Positions 1-8,712 of a stretch of DNA of 64,000 nt are shown here, piece after piece. The stretch is from contig NZ_FMHY01000002.1 of the NCBI RefSeq assembly GCF_900090225.1, forward strand, positions 5,828,001-5,892,000, written 5' to 3'. The first letter of the stretch is position 1. Every line of letters begins with the position of its first letter. The position numbers and the translations under genes are program-made. The notes below the pieces were generated by a model. That model saw only the letters and a list, made by a program, of their open reading frames with translations, did not search any database and was not told where the DNA came from. The stretch comes from Micromonospora eburnea. GTDB lineage: Bacteria > Actinomycetota > Actinomycetes > Mycobacteriales > Micromonosporaceae.

Positions 1-1077
1 GGTGTCCAGCAGGAGCTGGATCCTGACGCCCTCGGTCGCCGCCTCGGTCAGCTCGGCGTCGATCTGCTCCTCGGTCTTCTCCTCGGAGGCAAGGTATTCC
101 TCGAGGGAGGCGCCGATGCGCTCAAGCTGGTCGACCATGGCGGCCTTGCGGCTCTCGACCTCCTCGCGGACGACCCCCTCCGGTGCCGGCACCTCGGCGG
201 CGGCGACCATCTGCTCGAGGGCCTTGTCCCGGGCGGCGTAGATCTGCTCGACCTGCTTGCCCCGGGTGACCCGCTCGCGCAGGTCGTTGCGCAGCTCCTC
301 GATGGTGTCGAACTCGCTGGCCAGCTGGGCGAAGTCGTCGTTGAGCTCGGGCAGCTCCTTCTCCTTGACCGTGCGGACGGTCACCGCCACCTCGGCGTCG
401 CGGCCGGCGTAGTCGCCGCCGACGAGCTGGGTGGAGAAGGTGGTGCTGCCGCCGGCGGCCAGGCCGACCAGCGCCTCGTCCAGGCCCGGCAGGAGCTGCT
501 TGCTGCCGACCTCGTGCGAGATGTTGCTCGCCTGCCCGCCCGGCACCTCCTCGCCGTCGACGGTGGCGTTCAGGTCGATCTGGACGTAGTCGCCGTCCTG
601 GGCGGCCCGCTCGACGGTCTTCAGCATGGCGAACCGCTCGCGGAGGTTGTTGACCTGCTCGTCGATCTCGCTGTCGGCGACCTGGATCTCGTCCACGGTC
701 ACCTCGATCGAGGCCGGGTCCGGCAGGGTGATCTCCGGGCGGACGTCGACCTCGGCGGTGAAGTTCAGCGAGTCACCGTCGGCGAACTCGGTGATCTCGA
801 CCTCCGGGCGACCCAGGGTCTTCAGGTCGTGCTCCCGGACCGCGGCGAGGATGTTCTGCGGGATCGCCTCCTGCACCGCCTCGTTGAGGACCGTGCCCCG
901 GCCCACCCGCTGGTCGATGACAGCGGCGGGAACCTTGCCCCGGCGGAAGCCGGGAACCTGGACCTGCTGGCCGATCTCCCGGTACGCCTTCTTGAGGCTC
1001 GGCTCGAGCTCGACGAACGGCACCTCGATGGCGAGCCGCACGCGCGTCGGGCTCAGAGTCTCGACGGTGCTCTTCAC
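1..1077 (-). CDS. tig: Trigger factor, ribosome-associated chaperone/PPIase (3' end outside window)
   Basis: Translating the minus strand from a GTG at 1077 gives 359 codons with no stop before the window edge, so the C-terminus is missing. The N-terminal domain carries the ribosome-docking signature (GFRRGKVP, residues about 43-50). An FKBP-like PPIase domain (about 150-245) and the start of the helical C-terminal domain follow. Trigger factors are usually 430-480 residues, so about 80-120 are absent. The start is supported by AAGGAG at 1085-1090, seven bases upstream. Known role: binds the ribosome near the exit tunnel and shields nascent chains. A tRNA-Pro lies upstream on the same strand. 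Confidence 0.95.
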   Translation of the reverse strand, partial: MKSTVETLSPTRVRLAIEVPFVELEPSLKKAYREIGQQVQVPGFRRGKVPAAVIDQRVGRGTVLNEAVQEAIPQNILAAVREHDLKTLGRPEVEITEFADGDSLNFTAEVDVRPEITLPDPASIEVTVDEIQVADSEIDEQVNNLRERFAMLKTVERAAQDGDYVQIDLNATVDGEEVPGGQASNISHEVGSKQLLPGLDEALVGLAAGGSTTFSTQLVGGDYAGRDAEVAVTVRTVKEKELPELNDDFAQLASEFDTIEELRNDLRERVTRGKQVEQIYAARDKALEQMVAAAEVPAPEGVVREEVESRKAAMVDQLERIGASLEEYLASEEKTEEQIDAELTEAATEGVRIQLLLDT

Positions 1078-1221
1078 AGGCGTACTCCTTGACGGATCTC
1101 AGTTGAGTCTGGGCGTGATTTCGCGCATCGAGTGTAGGCGAGCCGGCCTGCCGCATCGGCAGCGCCCGGGCACCGCGTGGAAAAACGGCGGTTCCCGGGG
1201 CGAGCCGGCCGCGAACAACAG

Positions 1222-1295
1222 TCGGGGTGGCGGGATTTGAACCCACGGCCCCTCGCTCCCAAAGCGAGTGCGCTACCAAGCTGCGCCACACCCCG
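1222..1295 (-). tRNA. tRNA-Pro (anticodon TGG)
   Basis: Read on the minus strand, the 74 bases fold as a cloverleaf. The seven-base acceptor stem is CGGGGTG/CACCCCG, the D arm has GCGC/GCGC pairing, the anticodon loop CTTTGGGAG places TGG at positions 34-36, and the T arm contains GTTCAAATC. The discriminator is A and CCA is not encoded. It stands alone between trigger factor and the tRNA-Gly. Confidence 0.93.
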
Positions 1296-1774
1296 TGGCG
1301 ACGAGAAGTGTATGCCGTCCGCACCCCCCTGGCGGTCACCGGGGCGCGCGCGCCCCCACCGTGCCGCCGAGGGGCGGCTGCGGAGCGGCCGCCGCGCCGC
1401 CGCGCGGGCAGGCGGGATGCGGCATTTTCCGGGAAAGAGTGGCCTGCCGCCCGTCGGCCATTCCGGCCGCCGGATGCCGCACTCACCCCCGAACCGGACA
1501 TCCAGCGCAAACCGCGGCCCCGGTTGAATGCGGAACTCCGTGATCCACTCCATGTGCCGCAAACGGTGGTCACCGGCCCCGCCGAGACCACCACATGCCG
1601 CACACGGAGTCGATCAAGACCTAGTGGAGGCGCTGGAGCTGGGAGACCACTCTTTGCCGGATGTTGTGTGGATCTTGTGGTGCGGTGACCGGAGGTGGCG
1701 CGTGGTACGGGGCTGCACGTCCGGTTCCGGGATTCGGTAGGCTGTCGAGCGCGCCCCGCGGTAGTGGGGTGCCT
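1296..1774. other. Intergenic stretch between tRNA-Pro and tRNA-Gly
   Basis: No convincing gene is visible in 479 bases; the open frames here have no domain-like sequence or ribosome binding site. Between 1416 and 1602 the octamer ATGCCGCA or a close relative recurs about five times in both orientations (near 1417, 1474, 1528, 1554 and 1595). The promoters of both tRNA genes should lie here, but I cannot place them with confidence. Confidence 0.5.
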
Positions 1775-1848
1775 GCGGGCGTAGCTCAATGGCAGAGCTT
1801 CAGTCTTCCAAACTGACGGTGCGGGTTCGATTCCCGTCGCCCGCTCCA
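1775..1848 (+). tRNA. tRNA-Gly (anticodon TCC), integration site of the AICE
   Basis: The cloverleaf has acceptor stem GCGGGCG/CGCCCGC, anticodon loop CTTCCAA with TCC, a T arm with GTTCGATT, discriminator T at 1845 and an encoded CCA at 1846-1848. The 3' half from 1805 is duplicated exactly at 15406. This means a tyrosine integrase used the gene as attB and the element restores an intact tRNA at its left end. Confidence 0.95.
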
Positions 1849-1850
1849 CC
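1805..1850. repeat. attL: 46-bp att core within the 3' end of tRNA-Gly
   Basis: Bases 1805-1850 are identical to 15406-15451, covering the tRNA-Gly anticodon arm, T arm, acceptor and CCA. Similarity continues with only three differences as far as 1917 versus 15518, which includes the hairpin and the int 3' end. The integrase gene begins 52 bases further in, as expected for a site-specific element. Confidence 0.92.
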
Positions 1851-1856
1851 AGTTCC

Positions 1857-1892
1857 GGCCCAGGTCAGCGACATGATCGCCGAACCTGGGCC
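1857..1892. terminator. Hairpin between tRNA-Gly and int, probable bidirectional terminator
   Basis: GGCCCAGGT at 1857-1865 pairs with ACCTGGGCC at 1884-1892 around an 18-base loop. It lies just behind the tRNA on one strand and 10 bases past the int stop codon on the other, so it could end both transcripts. The same hairpin is repeated at the second att copy (about 15458-15493). No T tract follows, as is common in actinomycetes. Confidence 0.55.
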
Positions 1893-1901
1893 GTTCTCGT
1901 C

Positions 1902-3170
1902 TCAGGCGTCTTTGATCTTGCGTGCCATTGGCGTGCCAGTAGCGCCGGCCGTGCCGTCCGAGCCCGTTTCGCGTGCCGGCCGCTTGGCCCTCCCGCCCCT
2001 GGTCGACTTCTGCTTCGCCGACTTGTCCATGTCCTTGGCCGGCGCAGCCGCCCGCTTGACCTGCTTGGCGATCCGGCGGTTCATCCCGTCGGCGATCTCC
2101 CGGTCGCGCTCGCTGTTCGCGTGCTGGTAGATCAGCGCGGCCCGCATGCTCGCGTGGCCCATCCGGTGCATCAGGTCCCGGGTGCTGGCCCCGGTCGCCG
2201 CCGCCAGGTTGTTGCCCGTGTGCCGCAGGTCGTGGAAGTGGAACCCGGCCGGCATGCCAGCCGCCTTGAGGGCCGCCGCCCAGCCGACAGCCCGACGGAA
2301 GTTGCCGGAACGCAGCACCGCCCCCTTGTCCCCGGTGAAGACCAACGCGTCCGGCTCCTCCCCCACGTACTCGGCCAGGTGCTCGGCGAGCGCGGTCCGC
2401 GCCGTCGCCGGCAGGGCCACCGTGCGATTGCTGGCAACGGACTTCGGCTGGCCGAACTCCATCCGGTTACGCAGCGCTGCCAGCTTGCGCGGCACCCGGA
2501 CCTTGCCCGCCGTCAGGTCGACATCCGAGCGCCGCAGCGCCGCCAGCTCGCCCCAGCGCAGCCCGGAGAACGCGGCGACGATCACCAGCGCGGAGAACCG
2601 GGCCGGCATCTGCTCGGCGAGCGCGAGCACCTGGGCGACAGCCGCCACCGGCCGTTCCGGGGTGTGATACCGGTCATAGCCCGGGATGCGACAGGGGTTC
2701 TGCCGGATCAACTCGTCCTCCTTCACGGCGGTGTTGAGGATCGCCCGAAGGAGTGAGTACGCCTTGACCGCCTGCGGCTCCGTCGTGCCACCGTCGAGCA
2801 GGGTCCGGCGCCAGGTGCGAATGGTCTGTGGCTTGATCGCGCCCAGGGCGAGCACGCCGAGGTGCGGACAGATGTGCAGCCGGAACAGGTCCTCGTAGTT
2901 CTCCCGGCTACGGGGCTGGAGCTTCCGTTCGGCGATCCACTTTCGGCCGTACACCTCAAGCTTGATCTCGCCCGACTCCGGGGCCGCCCACTCCCCCTTG
3001 ATGATCTCCGACTCCACCACGGTCAACCACTTGGCTGCCTGCCGCTCGGTGTCGAAGGTGTGCGGCGCCTTCCGCTCCAAACCGTCCGGGCCGATGTACC
3101 GCGCCTGGAACCGGCCGGACGGCAGTCGCCGGACGTTGCCGAAACGCCGCCGGCCCTTGCTGCCCGCCAT
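1902..3170 (-). CDS. int: Tyrosine-type site-specific integrase of the AICE
   Basis: A 422-residue tyrosine recombinase. An N-terminal SAM-like core-binding domain (about 70-160) precedes the catalytic domain with R205 (SGLRWGE), K243, H313 and R316 (HDLRHT), H339 (MGHA) and the nucleophile Y348. Known role: recombination between attP on the element and attB in the tRNA, and excision together with Xis. Its ATG overlaps the TGA of the upstream xis, implying coupled translation. The gene reads toward the att site, the usual arrangement for tRNA-integrating AICEs. All catalytic residues are present, so the enzyme looks functional. Confidence 0.95.
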   Translation of the reverse strand: MAGSKGRRRFGNVRRLPSGRFQARYIGPDGLERKAPHTFDTERQAAKWLTVVESEIIKGEWAAPESGEIKLEVYGRKWIAERKLQPRSRENYEDLFRLHICPHLGVLALGAIKPQTIRTWRRTLLDGGTTEPQAVKAYSLLRAILNTAVKEDELIRQNPCRIPGYDRYHTPERPVAAVAQVLALAEQMPARFSALVIVAAFSGLRWGELAALRRSDVDLTAGKVRVPRKLAALRNRMEFGQPKSVASNRTVALPATARTALAEHLAEYVGEEPDALVFTGDKGAVLRSGNFRRAVGWAAALKAAGMPAGFHFHDLRHTGNNLAAATGASTRDLMHRMGHASMRAALIYQHANSERDREIADGMNRRIAKQVKRAAAPAKDMDKSAKQKSTRGGRAKRPARETGSDGTAGATGTPMARKIKDA

Positions 3171-3388
3171 CAGGCCACCTCCCCCAGGTAGTCGCGCAGG
3201 TGCGCCCGGGTCATCGGCACCACCCGGTTGCGCTCGATGTACGCGGTGACGGCGGACGCCTCGAAGCGCACCAGCCGGCCGACCTTGACGAACGCGATCC
3301 GCCGCTCAGCGACCAGCCGGCGCACGAATCGCGGGGTTGCCTTGAGGCGAGCGGCGACCTCATCTGCGGTCAACAGCTCGTCATCCAT
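3170..3388 (-). CDS. xis: Excisionase, MerR-like helix-turn-helix
   Basis: A 72-residue protein that is almost entirely one winged helix-turn-helix of the excisionase (DNA-binding, MerR-like) type: LLTADEVAARL, then FVRRLVAERRI and VGRLVRF. Known role of such proteins: bend attL/attR DNA and direct the integrase toward excision. The stop overlaps the int start (TGATG), and repSA ends 22 bases upstream, so xis-int appear to be the 3' end of the rep-tra operon. Confidence 0.93.
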   Translation of the reverse strand: MDDELLTADEVAARLKATPRFVRRLVAERRIAFVKVGRLVRFEASAVTAYIERNRVVPMTRAHLRDYLGEVA

Positions 3389-3410
3389 GCGGTTGCTCCT
3401 CCCCAGGGGT

Positions 3411-5198
3411 TCAGGCCGCGAGCGCGGCGGGTTGATTGGTTGCCGAAACGGCGGTGGCTGTTCGTTGCCGGGCGGTGTCGAGGTCGGCGCGCCAGCGGAT
3501 GCGGGCGGATATCGCGCGCAGGAGCCGGTGTTCCAGGGGTGGCACGTCCGGGTCTTCCGGGCGGGCGAGTTCGAACCGGTAGCGCTTCGGTCCGTCTGCC
3601 TCGTCGGCGACCTGGTCGTGTTCGGGGGTGTCGGCCATGCCGCCGGCGAGGATGGCGCGAACCCAGGCCCGGTTGTCGGCGCGGTGGTCGGCGAGGGTCT
3701 TGCCGGACCATTGCCGGGAGACGAGTACGCGGCGGCCGGTGAAGCCGAGGGTGGAGCGTTGGTGGACCTTCCCGGTGCAGCGGCCGGGCGTCAAGCCGGC
3801 CTTGACCCCGTCCGGTTGGACGCCGTAGAGCAGCCAGTTCGCGCAGGTTGGCGAGCACGGCAGGACGGACAGCTCCGCATGCAGCCGGTCGAAGTGCGCC
3901 TTCTGCGCGTCGGAGCGTGGCCGGGCCTGGTCGGTCAGGTCCTTGGTGACGTACTTGGTCACGTAGCGGATGGACCGTTCGGCGTCGCGGGTGCCCTGCT
4001 CGATGCCCCGGGCGTCCATCCGGCCAAGCCGGGCGACGTAGGCGGGCCGGCTGTCGGGCTCTTCCAGGGCGTCGAGGGCTTCGCCCCAGGTGGGCAGCGG
4101 CTCGCGGGTCTTCGGGTCGACGTACGCCTGCTGGTCGACGTCCCAGACCGGGGGCTTGTCGACCGGATAGGCCAGCTCGTCGAAAGGTGGCCACCACACC
4201 TGGTGGTAGGTGGCCGTCGCGATCTGCTTGAGCAGCCGGCGGGGCAGGGTGCCCCGGATGGCGAAGTGCGCGTGTGGGGCGAGGCGTCGTTGCAGCTCGA
4301 CTGCCCCGGCGTACTGGACGTTCCAGCCGGCGGCACGGCGGACGTTCTGCCACCACCGGTCGAGGACCCGGGCGAAGTGGATCGCGTCGAGGGCGGCCCG
4401 CCGGTAGTCGTAGCTGGCCGGGTCGGCCGGGGTGCTGAGCACGTCGTCATTGGGGCCGTGTCGTTGCCCGCAGTCGCACGGGGCGACGTAGGCGCCGCGC
4501 CGCAGGTGGGAGTGCACCGGCCCGTGCGAGCCGAGCGTCAGCGTGATGAGCATTGAGGGGCGGTGGGTCTTGCCGGTCCGGCCGGAGTACGCCCGGCCGA
4601 CGGTGCGCCGGTCGACGGGTAGCCGGGGCAGGTCGGGGGTGTCCTGGCGCCGTCGGGTTGAGCGCTTGCGTCGGGGCCGCTCGTCACGGTCCTTCGGGGT
4701 GAGGTGGCCGCGAAGGCTGGTTTCGGCGAGGGCTTCGTCCAGCTCGGCGATCGCGACGTCGATCTCGGCCAGATGCGCTGCCCGCTCGTCGGGAGTCATC
4801 GGCTGGTACTGCACCGCTTCCCGTTCGAACTCCAGATGCGCCCGCACCCGGACGAGGGCAAGCACATCCTCACCCGGCTTGTCGGGACGGACGGCTGGCT
4901 CGTCGGCGAGGTGCCAGCCCTCCCGGATCTGCTGGATACGCAGCCGCCGGCCCCGCTCGGCGCAGGGCTTGCACTTTGCCGCCAGGGTCGCCCCGCAGGG
5001 CACCTCGACGACCTCGGTGAGACCGGTGGCGGTGTCGGTGCGACGCAGAGCGAGGGGGCGGACGCAGACGCCGTTTTGCTCGGCGAGCTGCTTGAGCGCG
5101 TCCTTTGCGAGAGGCTTGCGCATCCGGTCCGCCCGCGACCCCGGCCGCGGCTGCTCGGCGGCCGGAATCGCGGAAGGGATCAGGTCAAGTTGGCTCAC
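3411..5198 (-). CDS. repSA: AICE replication initiator, RepSA family
   Basis: A 595-residue protein resembling the rolling-circle-type initiators of pSAM2-like elements. It has Cys-rich clusters (about 68-80 and 241-243), a metal-binding HUH-like motif HAHF at 309-312, and a candidate nicking-tyrosine stretch IRYVTKYVTKDL around 410-421. Such proteins nick the element's double-strand origin after excision so that it can replicate before transfer; in pSAM2 the origin lies within or next to rep. The ATG overlaps the end of the upstream membrane-protein gene by four bases (ATGA). Confidence 0.9.
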   Translation of the reverse strand: MSQLDLIPSAIPAAEQPRPGSRADRMRKPLAKDALKQLAEQNGVCVRPLALRRTDTATGLTEVVEVPCGATLAAKCKPCAERGRRLRIQQIREGWHLADEPAVRPDKPGEDVLALVRVRAHLEFEREAVQYQPMTPDERAAHLAEIDVAIAELDEALAETSLRGHLTPKDRDERPRRKRSTRRRQDTPDLPRLPVDRRTVGRAYSGRTGKTHRPSMLITLTLGSHGPVHSHLRRGAYVAPCDCGQRHGPNDDVLSTPADPASYDYRRAALDAIHFARVLDRWWQNVRRAAGWNVQYAGAVELQRRLAPHAHFAIRGTLPRRLLKQIATATYHQVWWPPFDELAYPVDKPPVWDVDQQAYVDPKTREPLPTWGEALDALEEPDSRPAYVARLGRMDARGIEQGTRDAERSIRYVTKYVTKDLTDQARPRSDAQKAHFDRLHAELSVLPCSPTCANWLLYGVQPDGVKAGLTPGRCTGKVHQRSTLGFTGRRVLVSRQWSGKTLADHRADNRAWVRAILAGGMADTPEHDQVADEADGPKRYRFELARPEDPDVPPLEHRLLRAISARIRWRADLDTARQRTATAVSATNQPAALAA

Positions 5199-5848
5199 CG
5201 GTCACGCTCCACGCTGTGCGGGGTGCCGTTGCGGGGCATGAACGCCGCCGCTGGCACGGGCACCAGGACGGGCCGCCGCTCCACCGGCACGGCCGGGACC
5301 GGACGAAGCACCGCCGGTCGAGGCTGCTCGTCGGTGGCATCCGGGATGTCCGTCACCGCCTGGCCCTCGTCGGTGCCGTCTGAGGCCGCTCGGCCATCAG
5401 AGGAGTCGGCGGGCACTTCGGCCCGGCCGCCCTCGCCGGCCGGCTCGTCAACGGATGCCGGTGCCGGGGTGGCAGAGAAGACGAGCTTGGATAGGCCCAG
5501 GAATGCCAGCGCCGGCACGGCGGACAGCAGCCACCCGGACAGGCTGGGTTTGGCGACGGCGAGCTGCGCGGCCAGGGACAGGGCAACGGCGCAGAGGAGC
5601 AGGAACATCGGGTAGCCGATCGGGCCGCCGGTGCGGCGACGCCGTCGGATGGTCAGCAGCGCCGCCAGGGGCAGCAGTTCGGAGATGGCGGCGTTGGCCC
5701 AGCCGAACCAGTCACCCGTACCGGCCGGCGAGTTGACCATGGTCCAGTCGTGGACGTGGGTAAACGACGCCGCGCCGGCCAGACCGCCGACGATGACGAC
5801 GATGAGCACCAGGACCACGCCCTCCACCCGGTCCGCGTTCGTCTTCAC
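5195..5848 (-). CDS. DUF2637-type membrane protein (Spd-like, intramycelial spread)
   Basis: The 217-residue product has four hydrophobic segments in its first half: one beginning VLVLIVVIVGG, then AAISELLPLAALL, MFLLLCAVALSLAAQ and LLSAVPALAFLGL. A Pro/Ala-rich cytoplasmic-type tail follows. DUF2637 proteins sit next to traB in AICEs and are thought to help spread the element between hyphal compartments (spd functions). GTG at 5848 was chosen because it overlaps the traB stop (GTGA) and has a strong GGAGGTGA six bases upstream. Confidence 0.82.
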   Translation of the reverse strand: MKTNADRVEGVVLVLIVVIVGGLAGAASFTHVHDWTMVNSPAGTGDWFGWANAAISELLPLAALLTIRRRRRTGGPIGYPMFLLLCAVALSLAAQLAVAKPSLSGWLLSAVPALAFLGLSKLVFSATPAPASVDEPAGEGGRAEVPADSSDGRAASDGTDEGQAVTDIPDATDEQPRPAVLRPVPAVPVERRPVLVPVPAAAFMPRNGTPHSVERDR

Positions 5849-7281
5849 CGCGTCACCTCCTGCTCGTCGCGAGCGTCGATGTCGCACAGCCGGCGGAAGT
5901 CGCGGCCGAGCTGGCGGATGTCGTCGTCGGTCAGGTAGGAGAACCGCACCCGCACCGGTTCGCGGACGCCGTCGAGGACGACGAACCCGATGCCGGGCGA
6001 CGACTCCGAGATGCGGTCGCACAGTGCGCCCCGCTCGCGGGCTCCGTCGCCGAGGACCATGTCCACCTGCTCGGCCTCGGTCAGCCGCAGACCGATCCGG
6101 GTCGGGAACAGGTCCCGGAACGGCAGCACGTCCTTACGCGGGTCCTGCAACGCCGCGACCACATGCACCCCGACCGCCCGGCCCTGGGACAGCAGGAGCC
6201 CGAGGGATTCCTTGATCCGATCGCGGACCTTCCGATCCGTGATGTACGCCGTCAGCGCCGCCAGCTCGTCGACCACCAGGACGATCAACGGCTCCTCCAC
6301 CGTCGGCACATGCTGGCGGGTGACCCCGCGCAGCCGGGCCGCCCTCAGCCGCATCCTCTTGACGGCCTCTTCCAGGACGCCGGCCATGCCATCCGGGTCG
6401 TCGTACACGAACCGGGCGAACAGCGGCACCCCGGCCGCCAGCTCCATCCCGCCCTTCGGGTCGAACGCCCACAGCTCGACCAGGCCCGACCGGATACCGC
6501 CGGCCAGGGAGCGAATCAGCGACCACAGCACCGATCCCTTGCCGGAGTTCGTCGCCCCCGCAATCAGCACATGCGAGCCGGCCAACCGCAGCCGGTACGC
6601 CTGCCCGTCCTCGCGCACGCCGAGAGGTAGCCCGCCCAGGTCCGGCACCTCGGCCACCGGCAGCGGCGCCACGACACCGGCGAGGGGGTCACGGCGCATG
6701 AACCGGACGACCACCCGATCCGGCCGGCCCGTCGAACGTGCCTGGCCCTGCTGGAGGCGGAAGGCGTACGCGAGGCGTTCCGCGGCCTGCCCCCAGTCGT
6801 CCGGGATCTGCCCCGGCAGCATCCGCACCGTCAGCTCATCGCCGTACCGGTCACAGCGCACCTTGAGGAGCTGTGGCACGTATCGGTCGCCCGCGAACGC
6901 CGTCGCCAGCCCACACGTGGCCATCACCGACGCCCACCGTCGCCGGTACACGACGAGCGCCCGCACCCGGCTGACGAGCGGGTACCAGCCGAACCGCAGC
7001 CACGACGACGGATGCCACCGCCACCACCCGGCGCAGCCGGCCACCACCGCTAGGACCACGCCGACCAGGACCAGGCCCCCGTACTCGGCACGCAGCCACA
7101 GGGCAAACACGGCCGGAGCGGTGAGCCACCAGTACCGCACCGCCAGCACCGTGAGGCGGAACAGGCCCCGGGCCAGCCACCAGAACACCAGCAGCCAGCC
7201 CGGGATCCGCCACGCCGGAAGGCGCACGTTCATCGGCGCCACGGGGATCTTCTCCCCGGGAATGATGTTGATCAGAGGCAC
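5845..7281 (-). CDS. traB: TraB, FtsK/SpoIIIE-like DNA translocase for conjugative transfer
   Basis: A 478-residue septal DNA pump. Two to three N-terminal membrane helices (about 28-85) precede an ATPase domain with Walker A GATNSGKGS (242-250) and Walker B LIVLVVDEL (332-340). A winged-helix-like end lies near residues 420-470. Known role: TraB hexamers move double-stranded plasmid DNA from mycelium to mycelium without a relaxase. The GTG start lies inside the end of the upstream Zn-ribbon gene (10-base overlap). A near-identical fragment of this gene (matching 6081-6507) recurs at 15518 as a pseudogene. Confidence 0.93.
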   Translation of the reverse strand: MPLINIIPGEKIPVAPMNVRLPAWRIPGWLLVFWWLARGLFRLTVLAVRYWWLTAPAVFALWLRAEYGGLVLVGVVLAVVAGCAGWWRWHPSSWLRFGWYPLVSRVRALVVYRRRWASVMATCGLATAFAGDRYVPQLLKVRCDRYGDELTVRMLPGQIPDDWGQAAERLAYAFRLQQGQARSTGRPDRVVVRFMRRDPLAGVVAPLPVAEVPDLGGLPLGVREDGQAYRLRLAGSHVLIAGATNSGKGSVLWSLIRSLAGGIRSGLVELWAFDPKGGMELAAGVPLFARFVYDDPDGMAGVLEEAVKRMRLRAARLRGVTRQHVPTVEEPLIVLVVDELAALTAYITDRKVRDRIKESLGLLLSQGRAVGVHVVAALQDPRKDVLPFRDLFPTRIGLRLTEAEQVDMVLGDGARERGALCDRISESSPGIGFVVLDGVREPVRVRFSYLTDDDIRQLGRDFRRLCDIDARDEQEVTR

Positions 7282-7499
7282 AGGTCACCGCCCCGGTGCG
7301 GACGGCCCAGGGTCGAAATACACGAGCGGCAGGACATGCGGCGCATGTCGAACCGGCGCGGCTTCACCCAGCGGCGGCACCGGGGGCAGCGGATGGCGTA
7401 CACCCGCGCCGAAGCCGGTGCCAACCGCAACGCCGACCGGACGGCCGCCTCCACCTCGCGGTAGGCGTGCCGCAGACCGACGAGACGAGTACGAGACAT
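7272..7499 (-). CDS. Small zinc-ribbon protein of the AICE
   Basis: The 75-residue product from ATG 7499 contains CPRCRRW near residue 38 and CRSC near 57, a four-cysteine zinc-ribbon pattern. It overlaps the start of traB by ten bases and so belongs to the transfer operon. Small CxxC proteins at this place are common in Micromonospora and Streptomyces AICEs, but I know of no assigned function. Confidence 0.75.
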   Translation of the reverse strand: MSRTRLVGLRHAYREVEAAVRSALRLAPASARVYAIRCPRCRRWVKPRRFDMRRMSCRSCISTLGRPHRGGDLCL

Positions 7500-7663
7500 C
7501 AGGACCACCACCCCGACGAGCAGCGGCGGCGATGCGAGGACATGACGGAACGGGGAACTACGGTGGGCATCACGCCCTCCTTCACACGTGAGGGATGGGA
7601 GAGCGCGGGACGGGCCGGGACTCTTGGCGGGGAAACGACCCGCCCCGCGCGCAACGGCAGTGG

Positions 7664-8101
7664 TCAGGCGGCCACCGACCCCGGCACCGACGAGGCCGGG
7701 CGGATCGCGGTAGCCCGCAGCGAATACGCCATCCGGGACCGGCACTCCCCCGACGAGCGGCCCGGCTTGCACCGCTGCGAATCCACGTACGGAGTCAGGG
7801 TCAGGCCCTCAAACTCCACCGCCGGCGGGTAGCCCGGCACCGTCGACGACGGCGGCACCGGCTGCTGCGCCGCGACCACCTTCACCTTCACCTCGGTCGA
7901 CCGGCCGAACTTCCCGGCCTCCGGGTCCAGGTCCATCACCCGCACCACCCAGACCCGCTCGCCGGTCTCCTTGTCCCGCGCCTGGTTGTCGGCCTCGCCC
8001 CGCCGCTCAAAGTCGATCTGCGGCGACACCCCGAGGCACAGCGCCCCGGCGGGGAAGACGTACTCGGACGGGACCGGAACCTTCAACGTCATCGGAACCA
8101 C
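7664..8101 (-). CDS. AICE conserved protein, probable Pra-like activator position
   Basis: The 145-residue protein from GTG 8101 (GGAGG nine bases upstream) has no membrane segment or known DNA-binding motif. Its middle is a beta-rich section with GRSTEVKVKVVAA, and the C-terminal part has a pair of cysteines. Families of this type in AICEs are often annotated as plasmid replication, integration and excision activators because they occupy the pra position of pSAM2. I infer the role from position rather than from a motif. About 165 bases separate it from the Zn-ribbon gene, and its promoter region holds a palindrome at 8155. Confidence 0.6.
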   Translation of the reverse strand: MVPMTLKVPVPSEYVFPAGALCLGVSPQIDFERRGEADNQARDKETGERVWVVRVMDLDPEAGKFGRSTEVKVKVVAAQQPVPPSSTVPGYPPAVEFEGLTLTPYVDSQRCKPGRSSGECRSRMAYSLRATAIRPASSVPGSVAA

Positions 8102-8154
8102 TTTGGACAGCCTCCTAGCCTCACCAGTCGCCTACCTGACAACCGGTTGAGCTA

Positions 8155-8173
8155 ACAAGCTACGTCAGCTTGT
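8155..8173. promoter_or_regulatory. Perfect inverted repeat, candidate GntR (KorSA-type) operator
   Basis: ACAAGCT at 8155-8161 and AGCTTGT at 8167-8173 form a perfect 7-bp inverted repeat with a five-base centre. It sits in the 122-base gap between the divergent genes at 8101 and 8224, about 54 bases upstream of the operon that ends in int. GntR regulators bind short palindromes of this size, and the GntR gene of this element lies 540 bases away. Confidence 0.45.
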
Positions 8174-8223
8174 AAACACAGGCAAGAGTTCGATGAAATC
8201 GCTTCACATAGGAGTGTCAGAAG

Positions 8224-8712
8224 GTGATGGCAGCCTCCGAGGCTATGAACCTTCTCGCTCGGCACGAAGCTGACGTCGCCATCCTCTACGGCCAGTTCGG
8301 TCTACGGGACGCGTGGTGCGATGCCGGCGACGACGGCGAGTCGTACAGAGATTCCCAGGATCAAGTAGCCGGCGCATCTACGTACCAACTCACCGTGCGA
8401 GCACTCTCGGACCCGCTCAGGGCAGGGCTTGAGCTACGGATATGGGCCGGCGAGCCCGAACCAGATGGCGGCTCATGGGACGGGTGTCGACAGCTTCAGT
8501 TGCACTGCCCTACCGGAGAACTACTCGTTGAGCAGATCACTGCCGGAGCGGCGGCAGAGATCACGCTTCCGCAAGGAGCTGGAGTCTACGGCGTCCGGGT
8601 CCACCGGAACAGGCGTGTTGACGCCGAGAAGTTCCTCATTGACCTCTGGTGGCAGTCGCCGCTGCCACCAGCCGACGATGACGAGGACTTCTACGGCGAC
8701 GAGTGGAGTTGA
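8224..8712 (+). CDS. Hypothetical AICE protein, acidic C-terminus
   Basis: A 162-residue protein of unknown function. It is soluble, rich in Asp/Glu and Trp, and ends in a strongly acidic tail (DDDEDFYGDEWS). GTG 8224 and ATG 8227 are adjacent candidate starts, with AGGAG at 8211-8215 and AGAAGG just before. GC content is lower than in flanking genes, suggesting separate acquisition. It is convergent with the GntR gene, their stop codons abutting at 8712/8713, and divergent from the pra-traB-rep-int operon. It may be cargo. Confidence 0.7.
   Translation: MMAASEAMNLLARHEADVAILYGQFGLRDAWCDAGDDGESYRDSQDQVAGASTYQLTVRALSDPLRAGLELRIWAGEPEPDGGSWDGCRQLQLHCPTGELLVEQITAGAAAEITLPQGAGVYGVRVHRNRRVDAEKFLIDLWWQSPLPPADDDEDFYGDEWS

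Noticed and set aside
773..1849. Long frames covering the tRNA-Pro gene and the trigger factor start
   Set aside because: They run through the tRNA and are antisense or out of frame to trigger factor; no protein similarity.
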